A stretch of DNA of 30,007 bases from positions 1-30,007 of the forward strand of contig JAZSKI010000051.1 in NCBI GenBank assembly GCA_045534775.1, written 5' to 3'. The notes below the pieces were generated by a model. It was given only the letters and a program-made list of their open reading frames with translations, was not told the DNA's origin and ran no database searches. The stretch is from JAZOTK01 sp045534775. Its GTDB lineage: Bacteria > Bacillota > Clostridia > RUG12999. The translations under genes were made by a program, and so were the position numbers. Below, piece after piece: positions 22,729 through 30,007 of the stretch. How positions within the stretch are numbered: the stretch's first letter is position 1; each line of letters starts with the position of its first letter.

Positions 22729-25057
22729 TATTATTCTGGCAAAAAGTGCCGGCTTTTGTTTCGGCGTAAGACGTGCCGTTGAAGAGGCTGAAATCCTCGC
22801 CGGCGACAGTAATGACATAATTAATACCTATGGCGAATTAATACATAATCCACAGGAAGTTTCAAGGCTTTCCCGTAAAGGTCTTATCGCCGCGCACGAT
22901 ATAGAAAGCCTTAAAAGTAAAAAGGTAATTATCCGTACCCACGGTGTAAGTAAAAGAATTATAGAAGATTTAACCGAAAAAGGTCACGAAATTATAGACC
23001 TGACTTGTCCTTTTGTAAAAAAAATTCACAAAATTGCAAATAATGCTTGCAATGAGGGTATAAAAACTGTTATAATAGGTAATGGGGCTCACCCCGAGGT
23101 GCAGGGTATCTGCGGTTGGTGTAATGGTAACTTTCTTGTGGTATCCTCTGAGGAGGATGTTGAGAAGGTACCCGAGCAGGGTAAAATTTCTATTGTTGCT
23201 CAAACCACCCTCGACCGGGCTACCTGGGACAGGCTGTATAATATGGTTATTTCCCGTAACCCCGATTATATATTAAACGATACTATCTGTTCTGCAACCG
23301 CCACCCGTCAGAAGGAAGCCGCTGAGCTTGCCTCTCGCGTGGATGCTATGATAATAGTAGGCGGCAGAAGCAGTTCCAATACCAAAAAGCTTTATGACGT
23401 AGCGAAGAAATTGTGTGAAAACACATTTCATATAGAGCAGGCATCCGAACTCAACCTAACGGAGCTTGCCAAATTTCATACCATTGGTATAACGGCCGGA
23501 GCTTCAACTCCCGACCATATAATAAAGGAGGTATTTATTACCATGGAAAACATTAAATCACAGGATGAACTCAATTTTGAGGCAATGCTGGATGAATCGT
23601 TGAAAACTTTAAATACAGGAGATACGGTTAAAGGTATAGTCGTTGACATAAAACCCAACGAAGTTATACTTGAACTTGTAGGTTGCAAGTACAACGGTAT
23701 AATTGACCTTGATAATCTGGCAACAGATACAAGCCTTACACCGTCTGACGTTGTATCTAAAGGCGAAGAAATCGAAGCATTTGTCATTCAGGTTGACGAT
23801 GGCAACGGACAGGTTAGACTGTCAAGAAGAAAGCTGGAGCAGGAAAAAAGCTGGCAGAAAGCACAGGATGCTTTCAATGCAGGCGAAATCCTCACAGGTA
23901 AAATTGTTGAGATACTTCAAAACGGCGTAGTAGCTGTTTGTGACGGTCTCAGAATGTTCATACCCGCTTCTCAGGCATCTGAAAGATATATGGCTGATTT
24001 AAGCGAGCTCAAGGGTCAGGAGCTTCCTATGAGAATTATTGACATTACAGAAGGCAGACGTCGCAGAATAGTAGCGTCCATCAAATCTGTACTTAAGGAA
24101 GAAAGTCAGAAAGTCAGAGAAGCCTTCTGGGCTGATGTTGCTGAAGGTAAGGAATATGAAGGTACAGTTAAATCCATCACTCCCTTCGGTGTGTTTGTTG
24201 ACATCGGCGGCGTTGACGGTTTAGTTCACGTTTCTGAGCTTTCATGGAAGAGAATTGCAAACCCTGCACAGGTTGTTAAGGTTGGCGATACTCTTAATGT
24301 ATATGTAAAAGCTCTTGATACAGAGAAGAAAAAGATTTCTCTCAGCTGCAAAAAAGAAGAGGACAATCCCTGGACTAAGTTTATGGCAACCTACAAAATC
24401 GGCGACATTGCTACAGGTACTGTAGTAAGACTCGTACCCTTCGGTGCTTTTGTTGACATTGGCGGCGTTGACGGTTTGATTCACATCTCCGAAATTTCCT
24501 GGAGAAGAATTAATCATCCTTCCGAAGTCCTTAGCGAAGGTCAGTCGGTTGAAGTATTTATCAAAGAAATAGACGAAGAGAAACAGAAAATTGCTCTCGG
24601 CTACAAACGTATCGAAGACAACCCCTGGGAAATCTTCAAGAGCAAATATTCCGTAGGCGATACAGTTAAATGTAAGGTCCTCAGAATTGCGGCATTTGGT
24701 GCTTTTGCGGAGATAGTTGAAGGCGTTGACGGTTTAATTCATATTTCTCAGATTTCCAACAACCACATTGCTTCTGTAGCTGAAGCTCTCCAGCCCGGCA
24801 CAGAGGTTGAAGCAAAGATTGTTGAAATTAAGGAAGAGGAAGGTAAAGTATCACTTTCCATCCGCGCTCTCTTAGAAGAAGCGGCTCCTGCTGAAAAACC
24901 CGAAGCTGAAGCTGAGACTGAGGAATTTGCTGACGTACCCGAAGGTACTCCCGTATATTCAACAGAAACAGCCGCTGAAGAAGAAGTAGTAGAAGCTGCC
25001 GAAGAAGTAGTAGAAGCTGCTGAAGAAGTAGCAGAAACAGCTGAAGATGCTGAATAA
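22721..25057 (+). CDS. ispH-rpsA: Bifunctional HMBPP reductase (IspH)/ribosomal protein S1
   Basis: A 778-residue fusion well known in Clostridia. Residues 1-274 are IspH (LytB), the [4Fe-4S] enzyme that makes IPP and DMAPP in the last step of the MEP pathway. Cluster cysteines are in SAGFCFGV (Cys13), DLTCPFV and NDTICSAT, and the catalytic THG is present. Residues from about 299 hold five S1 RNA-binding domains (near 299-373, 386-457, 473-545, 557-630 and 642-716). An acidic, repeated Glu/Val/Ala tail follows from about 721. S1 helps load mRNA on the 30S subunit. A strong ribosome binding site and ATG lie exactly at the domain junction, so a free S1 could also be made. The gene overlaps plsC by eight bases. 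Confidence 0.95.
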   Translation: MTDIILAKSAGFCFGVRRAVEEAEILAGDSNDIINTYGELIHNPQEVSRLSRKGLIAAHDIESLKSKKVIIRTHGVSKRIIEDLTEKGHEIIDLTCPFVKKIHKIANNACNEGIKTVIIGNGAHPEVQGICGWCNGNFLVVSSEEDVEKVPEQGKISIVAQTTLDRATWDRLYNMVISRNPDYILNDTICSATATRQKEAAELASRVDAMIIVGGRSSSNTKKLYDVAKKLCENTFHIEQASELNLTELAKFHTIGITAGASTPDHIIKEVFITMENIKSQDELNFEAMLDESLKTLNTGDTVKGIVVDIKPNEVILELVGCKYNGIIDLDNLATDTSLTPSDVVSKGEEIEAFVIQVDDGNGQVRLSRRKLEQEKSWQKAQDAFNAGEILTGKIVEILQNGVVAVCDGLRMFIPASQASERYMADLSELKGQELPMRIIDITEGRRRRIVASIKSVLKEESQKVREAFWADVAEGKEYEGTVKSITPFGVFVDIGGVDGLVHVSELSWKRIANPAQVVKVGDTLNVYVKALDTEKKKISLSCKKEEDNPWTKFMATYKIGDIATGTVVRLVPFGAFVDIGGVDGLIHISEISWRRINHPSEVLSEGQSVEVFIKEIDEEKQKIALGYKRIEDNPWEIFKSKYSVGDTVKCKVLRIAAFGAFAEIVEGVDGLIHISQISNNHIASVAEALQPGTEVEAKIVEIKEEEGKVSLSIRALLEEAAPAEKPEAEAETEEFADVPEGTPVYSTETAAEEEVVEAAEEVVEAAEEVAETAEDAE
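23524..23545 (+). promoter_or_regulatory. Internal ribosome binding site and ATG at the IspH–S1 junction
   Basis: AAAGGAGG (23524-23531) stands 11 bases before an in-frame ATG (23543-23545) that encodes Met275 of the fusion, followed by ENIKSQDELN. It is placed where a separate rpsA gene would start, so it could give a stand-alone S1 of about 504 residues. Confidence 0.65.
24980..25042 (+). repeat. Three 21-base tandem repeats in the S1 acidic tail
   Basis: Units begin at 24980, 25001 and 25022. The first two differ at one base and encode EEVVEAA twice; the third encodes EEVAETA. Gain or loss of a unit would keep the frame. Confidence 0.85.
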
Positions 25058-25072
25058 TTTTTATGATTAAAA

Positions 25073-25107
25073 AACACAGGGGCTGTAAGTTTACAGCCTC
25101 TTGTTTT
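25073..25107 (+). terminator. Terminator after ispH-rpsA
   Basis: AGGGGCTGT pairs with ACAGCCTC around an AAGTTT loop, with an A run before and TTGTTTT after. Confidence 0.75.
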
Positions 25108-25124
25108 GAAATAAGGAGTTTATC

Positions 25125-26093
25125 ATGAACGTATACGATTTTGATAAAACCATCTACGATGACGACAGTACGGCAGATTTTTACTTTTTCTGTCTGAAAA
25201 AATATCCTGCTGTTATAAAATATTTACCTCTTACAGCCTGGTCTTTTTTTCTCTATATAATCGGTGTTTATTCCAAAACCCGGTTTAAAGAAAAAATGTA
25301 CAGCTTCCTTAAGGCTTTACCCGATACACCGACAGAGGTAAAACTGTTCTGGGATAAAAACATCTGTAAAATCAAGGATTTCTACAGAAAAAATCAAAAG
25401 CCTGACGACATAATAATTTCCGCTTCTCCCCGATTTTTACTTGAAGAAATCTGCGAGAGACTTGGTATAACCCACCTTCTCGCCTCAGAGGTTAACTCTG
25501 AAAACGGTACCTACAACGGCGAGAACTGCCACGGCGGAGAAAAGGTTAAACGACTGACGGAATATATGCCCGATTTTAAAATAGACGAATTTTATTCCGA
25601 TTCCCTCTCTGATATGCCGCTTATGAAGCTTGCAGAAAAGGGATTTATGGTAACCGGCGATAAAATTGTACCTGTAAAAGAATACAAACCGTCAATAATC
25701 AAGAAATTTGTTAATACCTTTTTTGCCAGGGATTTTATCTCCTTTGCCTTTGTGGGCGTAATCAATACCCTTAATAATTTCATAATTTCATATATAGTGT
25801 CCTTTTGGTTTAACCCCAATATATCCTTTGTAATAGGCTATCTGGCAAGTCTCTCCATAGCATATATTTTAAACAGCTGTATCACCTTTAAGGCTCCCCT
25901 TAATTTTGTGCGGTATATTAAATTCTGTTTGTCTTACCTTCCAAATTTTGCCATTCAGAACATAATAGTGTTTATAGTGTATAATCTCTTACATCTTCAC
26001 AAGGTTATTGCCTTTGCCCTGGCGGCACTCGTCGGCGTACCTGTGACCTTTATAATTATGAAATTATTTGCTTTTAAGAAAAAAAATATATAA
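25125..26093 (+). CDS. HAD-IB phosphatase–GtrA membrane fusion protein
   Basis: The 322-residue protein joins two domains. Residues 1 to about 190 are a HAD-IB (SerB-like) phosphatase: motif I YDFDKT (Asp5, Asp7), IISASPR as motif II, and FYSDSLSDMPL as motif IV. Residues from about 200 form a GtrA-family domain (ISFAFVGVINTLNNFI) with four membrane segments. GtrA proteins are thought to flip or handle polyprenyl-phosphate-linked sugars. The fusion suggests a membrane phosphatase acting on a lipid- or sugar-phosphate in cell-surface polymer synthesis; the substrate is not known. AAGGAG precedes the ATG. It sits after the ispH-rpsA terminator with only a short spacer, so its promoter is not obvious. 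Confidence 0.85.
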   Translation: MNVYDFDKTIYDDDSTADFYFFCLKKYPAVIKYLPLTAWSFFLYIIGVYSKTRFKEKMYSFLKALPDTPTEVKLFWDKNICKIKDFYRKNQKPDDIIISASPRFLLEEICERLGITHLLASEVNSENGTYNGENCHGGEKVKRLTEYMPDFKIDEFYSDSLSDMPLMKLAEKGFMVTGDKIVPVKEYKPSIIKKFVNTFFARDFISFAFVGVINTLNNFIISYIVSFWFNPNISFVIGYLASLSIAYILNSCITFKAPLNFVRYIKFCLSYLPNFAIQNIIVFIVYNLLHLHKVIAFALAALVGVPVTFIIMKLFAFKKKNI

Positions 26094-26100
26094 TTTCCTA

Positions 26101-26129
26101 TTGCAATCAGGAAAAATTTATGATATACT
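26101..26129 (+). promoter_or_regulatory. Sigma-A promoter of pheST
   Basis: TTGCAA (26101-26106) and TATACT (26124-26129) are separated by 17 bases and lie directly upstream of the T-box leader. Confidence 0.75.
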
Positions 26130-26159
26130 ATTAGAGTAGATAAAATTTAATATAAATCG

Positions 26160-26396
26160 TTGATGGAGAAAAGTAAGTATATACATACGGTCAGAGAAAA
26201 GCTGTCACGGGCTGTAAGCAGTTTACGTCACTATATATACCCAAGTTCACTCCGGAGTGCATTTCTGAAAATTAAAGTAGGTTATGTCGGTTGGAACCGT
26301 TATATTCCATAACAAGTGCTGATTATATCAGAATTTGGGTGGTACCACGGAAACAAAAGGTCTTTCGTCCCATAGGGGCGGAGGGCTTTTATTTTA
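26160..26396 (+). promoter_or_regulatory. T-box riboswitch, phenylalanine specific
   Basis: The leader has the standard parts: stem I closed by GGAG (26165-26168) with CTCC (26250-26253), the AGAGA motif at 26193-26197, and a specifier loop with TTC (26246-26248) followed by A. The T-box AATTTGGGTGGTACCACGG lies at 26332-26350. A terminator hairpin follows with a T-rich tail (about 26359-26392). UUC is a phenylalanine codon, in keeping with the pheS gene downstream. Uncharged tRNA-Phe would pair with the specifier and T-box, form the antiterminator and permit pheST transcription. Confidence 0.95.
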
Positions 26397-26423
26397 TATA
26401 TATAAACGAAAGGAATGAATTTT

Positions 26424-27458
26424 ATGAAAGATATGCTGATTAAAATTAAAGAAGCGGCAGTAGCGGAAATATCGGGTATAAATACCGATAATGCAGACTC
26501 TGCGGCTACTCTGGACAGCATCAGAGTAAAATATTTAGGTAAAAAAGGCGAGCTTACAGGCGTACTTCGCGGTATGGGTCAGCTTAGCGCCGAGGAACGT
26601 CCGCTTGTAGGTCAGGTTGCCAACGAGGTAAGAGAATTTATCGAAAAAAGTATCGAAGAAACAAAGGCTGTTATCAGTAAAAAAGAGATACAACGCCGTC
26701 TTGCCGACGAGGTTATTGACGTTACTATGCCCGGCACAAAATCTGCCGCAGGTAAACGCCATCCTTTAACTCAGGTATTAAACGAGGTCAAGGATATTTT
26801 TATCGGTCTCGGTTTTGAAATAGTACGGGGTCCTGAGGTTGAATATGATTATTATAACTTTGAAGCTCTTAACATTCCCAAAAATCACCCTGCAAGAGAT
26901 ACCCAGGATACCTTCTATATTAACGATAATATAGTATTGCGTACCCAGACCTCTCCTATGCAGGTGCGTGTAATGGAAAAAAAGAACCCGCCTATCAGAA
27001 TTCTCTCTCCCGGCAGGGTTTACCGTTCCGATACCGCCGAACCTACTCACAGACCCGTGTTCCATCAGATAGAAGGTCTTGTGGTAGATAAAGGCGTAAC
27101 TATGGCTGACCATAAAGGAACTCTTGAGCTTTTCGCTAAAAAGCTCTACGGTGAGAACGCAAAAATCCGTTTCAGACCTCACCATTTCCCATTCACAGAG
27201 CCTTCCGCCGAGGTAGATATTTGCTGTTTTGAATGTGGTGGTAAGGGTTGCCGTCTTTGCAAAGGCGAAGGTTGGATAGAAATTTTAGGCGCAGGTATGG
27301 TACATCCGAAGGTACTGGAAAACTGCGGTATAGATACAGAAATATACAGCGGCTTTGCCTTCGGTCTCGGTCTTGAACGTATTGTAATGAGAAGATTTGA
27401 TATAAACGATTTGCGTATGTTCTTTGAAAACGATTTGCGTTTTCTCAAGCAATTCTAA
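26424..27458 (+). CDS. pheS: Phenylalanyl-tRNA synthetase alpha subunit
   Basis: The 344-residue catalytic subunit has a coiled-coil N-terminus and a class II core with HPARDTQDTFYI, the motif-2 region RVYRSDTAEPTHRPVFHQIEG, and motif 3 GFAFGLGLERIVMRRF. It charges tRNA-Phe as an alpha2beta2 enzyme with PheT. An ATG at 26415 abuts the AAAGGA site; the in-frame ATG at 26424 has proper spacing and is chosen. It is controlled by the T-box leader and followed 14 bases later by pheT. Confidence 0.96.
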   Translation: MKDMLIKIKEAAVAEISGINTDNADSAATLDSIRVKYLGKKGELTGVLRGMGQLSAEERPLVGQVANEVREFIEKSIEETKAVISKKEIQRRLADEVIDVTMPGTKSAAGKRHPLTQVLNEVKDIFIGLGFEIVRGPEVEYDYYNFEALNIPKNHPARDTQDTFYINDNIVLRTQTSPMQVRVMEKKNPPIRILSPGRVYRSDTAEPTHRPVFHQIEGLVVDKGVTMADHKGTLELFAKKLYGENAKIRFRPHHFPFTEPSAEVDICCFECGGKGCRLCKGEGWIEILGAGMVHPKVLENCGIDTEIYSGFAFGLGLERIVMRRFDINDLRMFFENDLRFLKQF

Positions 27459-27472
27459 GGAGGTATCAGAAT

Positions 27473-29848
27473 ATGAAGGTTTCAATGAAATGGATAAACG
27501 ATTATGTAGATATAAAAGATATTTCCCCCAAAGACTATGCCGCAGGAATGACTATGTCAGGGTCTATGGTTGAAGGTATAGAAAATACAGGCGAGGAAAT
27601 AAGTAATGTCGTTGTGGGTAAGATTTTATCAACCGAAAAGCATCCCGATGCTGATAAATTACAGGTATGTCAGGTAGATGTAGGCAGTGAAACAACTCAG
27701 ATTGTAACAGGTGCGCAGAACATCAAAGCAGGCGATTTGGTTCCCGTAGCACTTCATAAATCCACCCTGCCCGGCGGAATTAAAATTGCCAAAGGTAAGC
27801 TCCGCGGCGTAGTATCTAACGGCATGATGTGTTCTCACGCAGAGCTTGGTATGGATATTGCCGATTATGCCGGTGCCTGTGAAGACGGTATCTTAATCAT
27901 TCAGGAGGATATTAAACCGGGTACCGATATAAAAGAAGCGCTGGGTCTTGACGAAAATATCGTTGAATTTGAAATTACCTCCAACCGTGCCGATTGCTTC
28001 AGCGTAATAGGTCTCGCCCGCGAAACCGCCGTAACCTTCGGCAAAGAGCTGAAAATTAATGTTCCGAAGGCAACAGGTAACAGCGAAAACGCCGCTTCCT
28101 TTGCTTCCGTTGAAGTGGCAGACGGTGACCTTTGTCCCCGTTATGCCGCAAGAATAGTAAAAAATGTTAAAATAGGTCCTTCTCCCAAATGGATGGTAGA
28201 ACGTCTTAAAAGTGCGGGCGTCCGTTCAATTAACAACGTAGTTGACATAACAAATTTCGTTATGCTTGAATACGGTCAGCCGATGCACGCCTTTGACCTT
28301 TCCTACCTTGAGGACAGTAAAATAATAGTACGTCGTGCAGATGGCGGTGAAAAAATCACCACTCTTGACGGTGAGGAAAGAACTTTAGATACAGATATGC
28401 TGATTATTGCCGATGGCAAAAAGCCCGTAGCTGTAGCAGGCGTAATGGGTGGAGAAAACTCTGAAATAAAGGATGATACAGCGGCAATTCTATTTGAATG
28501 TGCTAACTTTAACGGTGCAAGTGTTCGTATTACGGCTAAAAAGCTCGGTTTGCGTACCGAGGCTTCCTCCAGATACGAAAAAGGTCTTGACCCTAATATC
28601 ATTGACGGTGCAGTAAACCGCGCCTGCGAGCTTATGGAAATGCTGGGTGCAGGCGAGGTTGTAGGCGGTATAATAGATGTTTCAAACGTGAAATCCGCCG
28701 AAAGGAAAATTCCTTTTAATCCCGATAAGATTAATGCCTTTTTAGGTACTGATATTCCTGCTGAATTTATGGTTGATACCCTTAAAAAGCTTGATTTCAA
28801 GGTAGAAGACGATATTTGTGTGCCTCCCACCTACCGCGGCGATATTGAAGCCTTTGCGGACGTTGCCGAAGAGGTAGCACGTATTTACGGTTACGACAAA
28901 ATCCCTTCAACTCTCCTTAAGGGTGAAACCACCGTAGGCGGTAAGGACAGCGTTCAGAAAACCGAGGATTTAATTAACGAAATCTTAGTTGGTATGGGCG
29001 GTTACGAGATAATGACTTATTCCTTTGTAAATCCCAAAACCTTCAATATGCTCTGCCTTCCTGCTGATGACCCACGCCGCAACTGCGTGAAAATATTAAA
29101 CCCCTTAGGTGAGGAAAACTCTATTATGCGAACCACCTCCATAGGCTCTATGATGGATATTCTCGTAAATAACTATAATTACAGAAATACCTCCGTAAGA
29201 CTCTATGAAATCGCAAGTATATACACGCCTACGACTCCCGATAAGCTTCCTACAGAAACCAACATAATCACCATCGGTGCTTACGGGGATACCGACTTCT
29301 ACGGTATCAAGGGTATGGTGGAAGAATTGTTTACGGCACTTGACGTAAAAAATGTCAAATACGTTGCAGAAACAGATAATCCCACGTTCCATCCCGGCAG
29401 AACAGCCTCAATCATAATTAACGGAAAAAAAGCAGGTGTGGTAGGTGAAATCCATCCCACAGTATGCGAAAATTACTCTTTGCCTGTCAAGGCTTATATT
29501 GCGGAAATAGATTTTAATACGGTATTCGATAATATTGATACAAAAAAATCCTATACTCCGTTGCCTAAATTCCCTGCCGTTACGAGAGATATTGCCGTAT
29601 TGGTTGACAACAGCGTTCCTGTTGCCGACCTGGAAGATATAATCAGAAAATGCGGCGGCAAGGTTTTAGAAAGCCTCACACTTTTTGACGTATATAAAGG
29701 CGACAAGCTCCCCGAAAATAAAAAATCCGTTGCCTACTCTCTTGCCCTGAGAAGCAACGAACGCACCTTAGCCGACGAAGAAATCAAAGAGCTTATGAAT
29801 AAAATTCTCACAGCTCTTGAGGAAAAAACAGGTGCAATCCTGAGATAA
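27473..29848 (+). CDS. pheT: Phenylalanyl-tRNA synthetase beta subunit
   Basis: The 791-residue protein shows the full bacterial PheT layout. An EMAP/OB tRNA-binding domain lies near 40-150 (VGKILSTEKHPDADKLQVCQ), followed by the B3/B4 editing domain (about 210-390), the B5 domain (about 400-475) and a catalytic-like core. The C-terminal ferredoxin-fold anticodon-binding domain spans about 700-791 (FPAVTRDIAVLVDN). AAGGAGG precedes the ATG. It is the last gene of the operon, closed by a strong terminator. Confidence 0.96.
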   Translation: MKVSMKWINDYVDIKDISPKDYAAGMTMSGSMVEGIENTGEEISNVVVGKILSTEKHPDADKLQVCQVDVGSETTQIVTGAQNIKAGDLVPVALHKSTLPGGIKIAKGKLRGVVSNGMMCSHAELGMDIADYAGACEDGILIIQEDIKPGTDIKEALGLDENIVEFEITSNRADCFSVIGLARETAVTFGKELKINVPKATGNSENAASFASVEVADGDLCPRYAARIVKNVKIGPSPKWMVERLKSAGVRSINNVVDITNFVMLEYGQPMHAFDLSYLEDSKIIVRRADGGEKITTLDGEERTLDTDMLIIADGKKPVAVAGVMGGENSEIKDDTAAILFECANFNGASVRITAKKLGLRTEASSRYEKGLDPNIIDGAVNRACELMEMLGAGEVVGGIIDVSNVKSAERKIPFNPDKINAFLGTDIPAEFMVDTLKKLDFKVEDDICVPPTYRGDIEAFADVAEEVARIYGYDKIPSTLLKGETTVGGKDSVQKTEDLINEILVGMGGYEIMTYSFVNPKTFNMLCLPADDPRRNCVKILNPLGEENSIMRTTSIGSMMDILVNNYNYRNTSVRLYEIASIYTPTTPDKLPTETNIITIGAYGDTDFYGIKGMVEELFTALDVKNVKYVAETDNPTFHPGRTASIIINGKKAGVVGEIHPTVCENYSLPVKAYIAEIDFNTVFDNIDTKKSYTPLPKFPAVTRDIAVLVDNSVPVADLEDIIRKCGGKVLESLTLFDVYKGDKLPENKKSVAYSLALRSNERTLADEEIKELMNKILTALEEKTGAILR

Positions 29849-29853
29849 AAATT

Positions 29854-29893
29854 AAAAACAAGGATGCAGTAACAGCTCTGCATCCTTGTTTTT
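29854..29893 (+). terminator. Strong rho-independent terminator after pheT
   Basis: A 16-base perfect stem (AAAAACAAGGATGCAG and its complement) surrounds an eight-base loop, ending in a run of Ts. No gene is seen between here and the window end. Confidence 0.93.
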
Positions 29894-29976
29894 TATCAGC
29901 AAATTATCCATAAATAATTTTTCGCAGATATATATACATTACGATACTCCGCCGCAAAAACATACTCAGATACAAG

Positions 29977-30007
29977 GTAGCGGCAGATGCCCTCATCTGT
30001 CCGTTCG
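29977..30007. repeat. Interspersed hairpin repeat, copy B (cut by window edge)
   Basis: The 31 bases match 18683-18713 at 27 of 31 positions. CAGATG and CATCTG form a hairpin with a CCCT loop, as in copy A. The mismatches lie mostly at the outer stem. It lies in the intergenic space downstream of the pheT terminator. Confidence 0.7.

Noticed and set aside
24980..25042. CRISPR-like or regulatory array
   Set aside because: The repeats are contiguous, in frame, and encode the acidic S1 tail; there are no spacers.

Overview
The window looks like a chromosomal segment of a low-to-mid GC, spore-forming member of the class Clostridia (Firmicutes), probably a gut anaerobe. The evidence is a glycyl-radical-enzyme microcompartment locus, an IspH–ribosomal protein S1 fusion (typical of Clostridia), a T-box leader in front of pheST, a SigH-type sigma factor, a PdaA-like deacetylase, strong Shine-Dalgarno sites and near-consensus sigma-A promoters. 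No species can be named from the sequence alone.

Region 1 (1–7923, minus strand) is the upstream part of a bacterial microcompartment (BMC) locus that continues off the left edge. In transcription order it holds a HAD phosphatase, a B12-independent 1,2-propanediol dehydratase-type glycyl radical enzyme, its radical SAM activase, a EutS/PduU-like shell protein and a EutP-like GTPase. A second promoter then drives a fuculose-1-phosphate-type class II aldolase, a PduO-C/GlcG-like protein, a medium-chain alcohol dehydrogenase and two BMC-H shell proteins. The aldolase plus propanediol dehydratase combination fits the GRM5 type. An aldolase would split deoxysugar phosphate to lactaldehyde, lactaldehyde would be reduced to 1,2-propanediol, and the glycyl radical enzyme would dehydrate this to propionaldehyde inside the shell. 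The last shell gene has an unusual in-frame Lys/Glu-repeat extension with two possible starts.

Region 2 (8084–11526, plus) is a four-gene operon: a DUF5685 protein, a degenerate J-domain/TPR protein with a cysteine-cluster tail, an AI-2E-family permease and an esterase. It ends in a bidirectional terminator.

Region 3 (11531–15931, minus) is an amino-acid ABC transporter operon with a PPi-type phosphofructokinase and an unknown six-helix membrane protein at its end. A hairpin between the binding-protein gene and the permease gene may set their ratio.

Region 4 (16091–19526) holds the sigH-like gene, a structured leader before a small zinc-ribbon protein, the remains of a broken gene, an SGNH hydrolase, and a convergent lipoprotein deacetylase whose 3' end runs into a hairpin repeat. 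A second copy of that repeat sits at the right edge of the window.

Region 5 (19586–30007, plus) holds a BaiN/HI0933-type flavoprotein, then a HutP-like–cmk–plsC–ispH/rpsA operon, a HAD–GtrA fusion, and a T-box-controlled pheS–pheT operon with a strong terminator.
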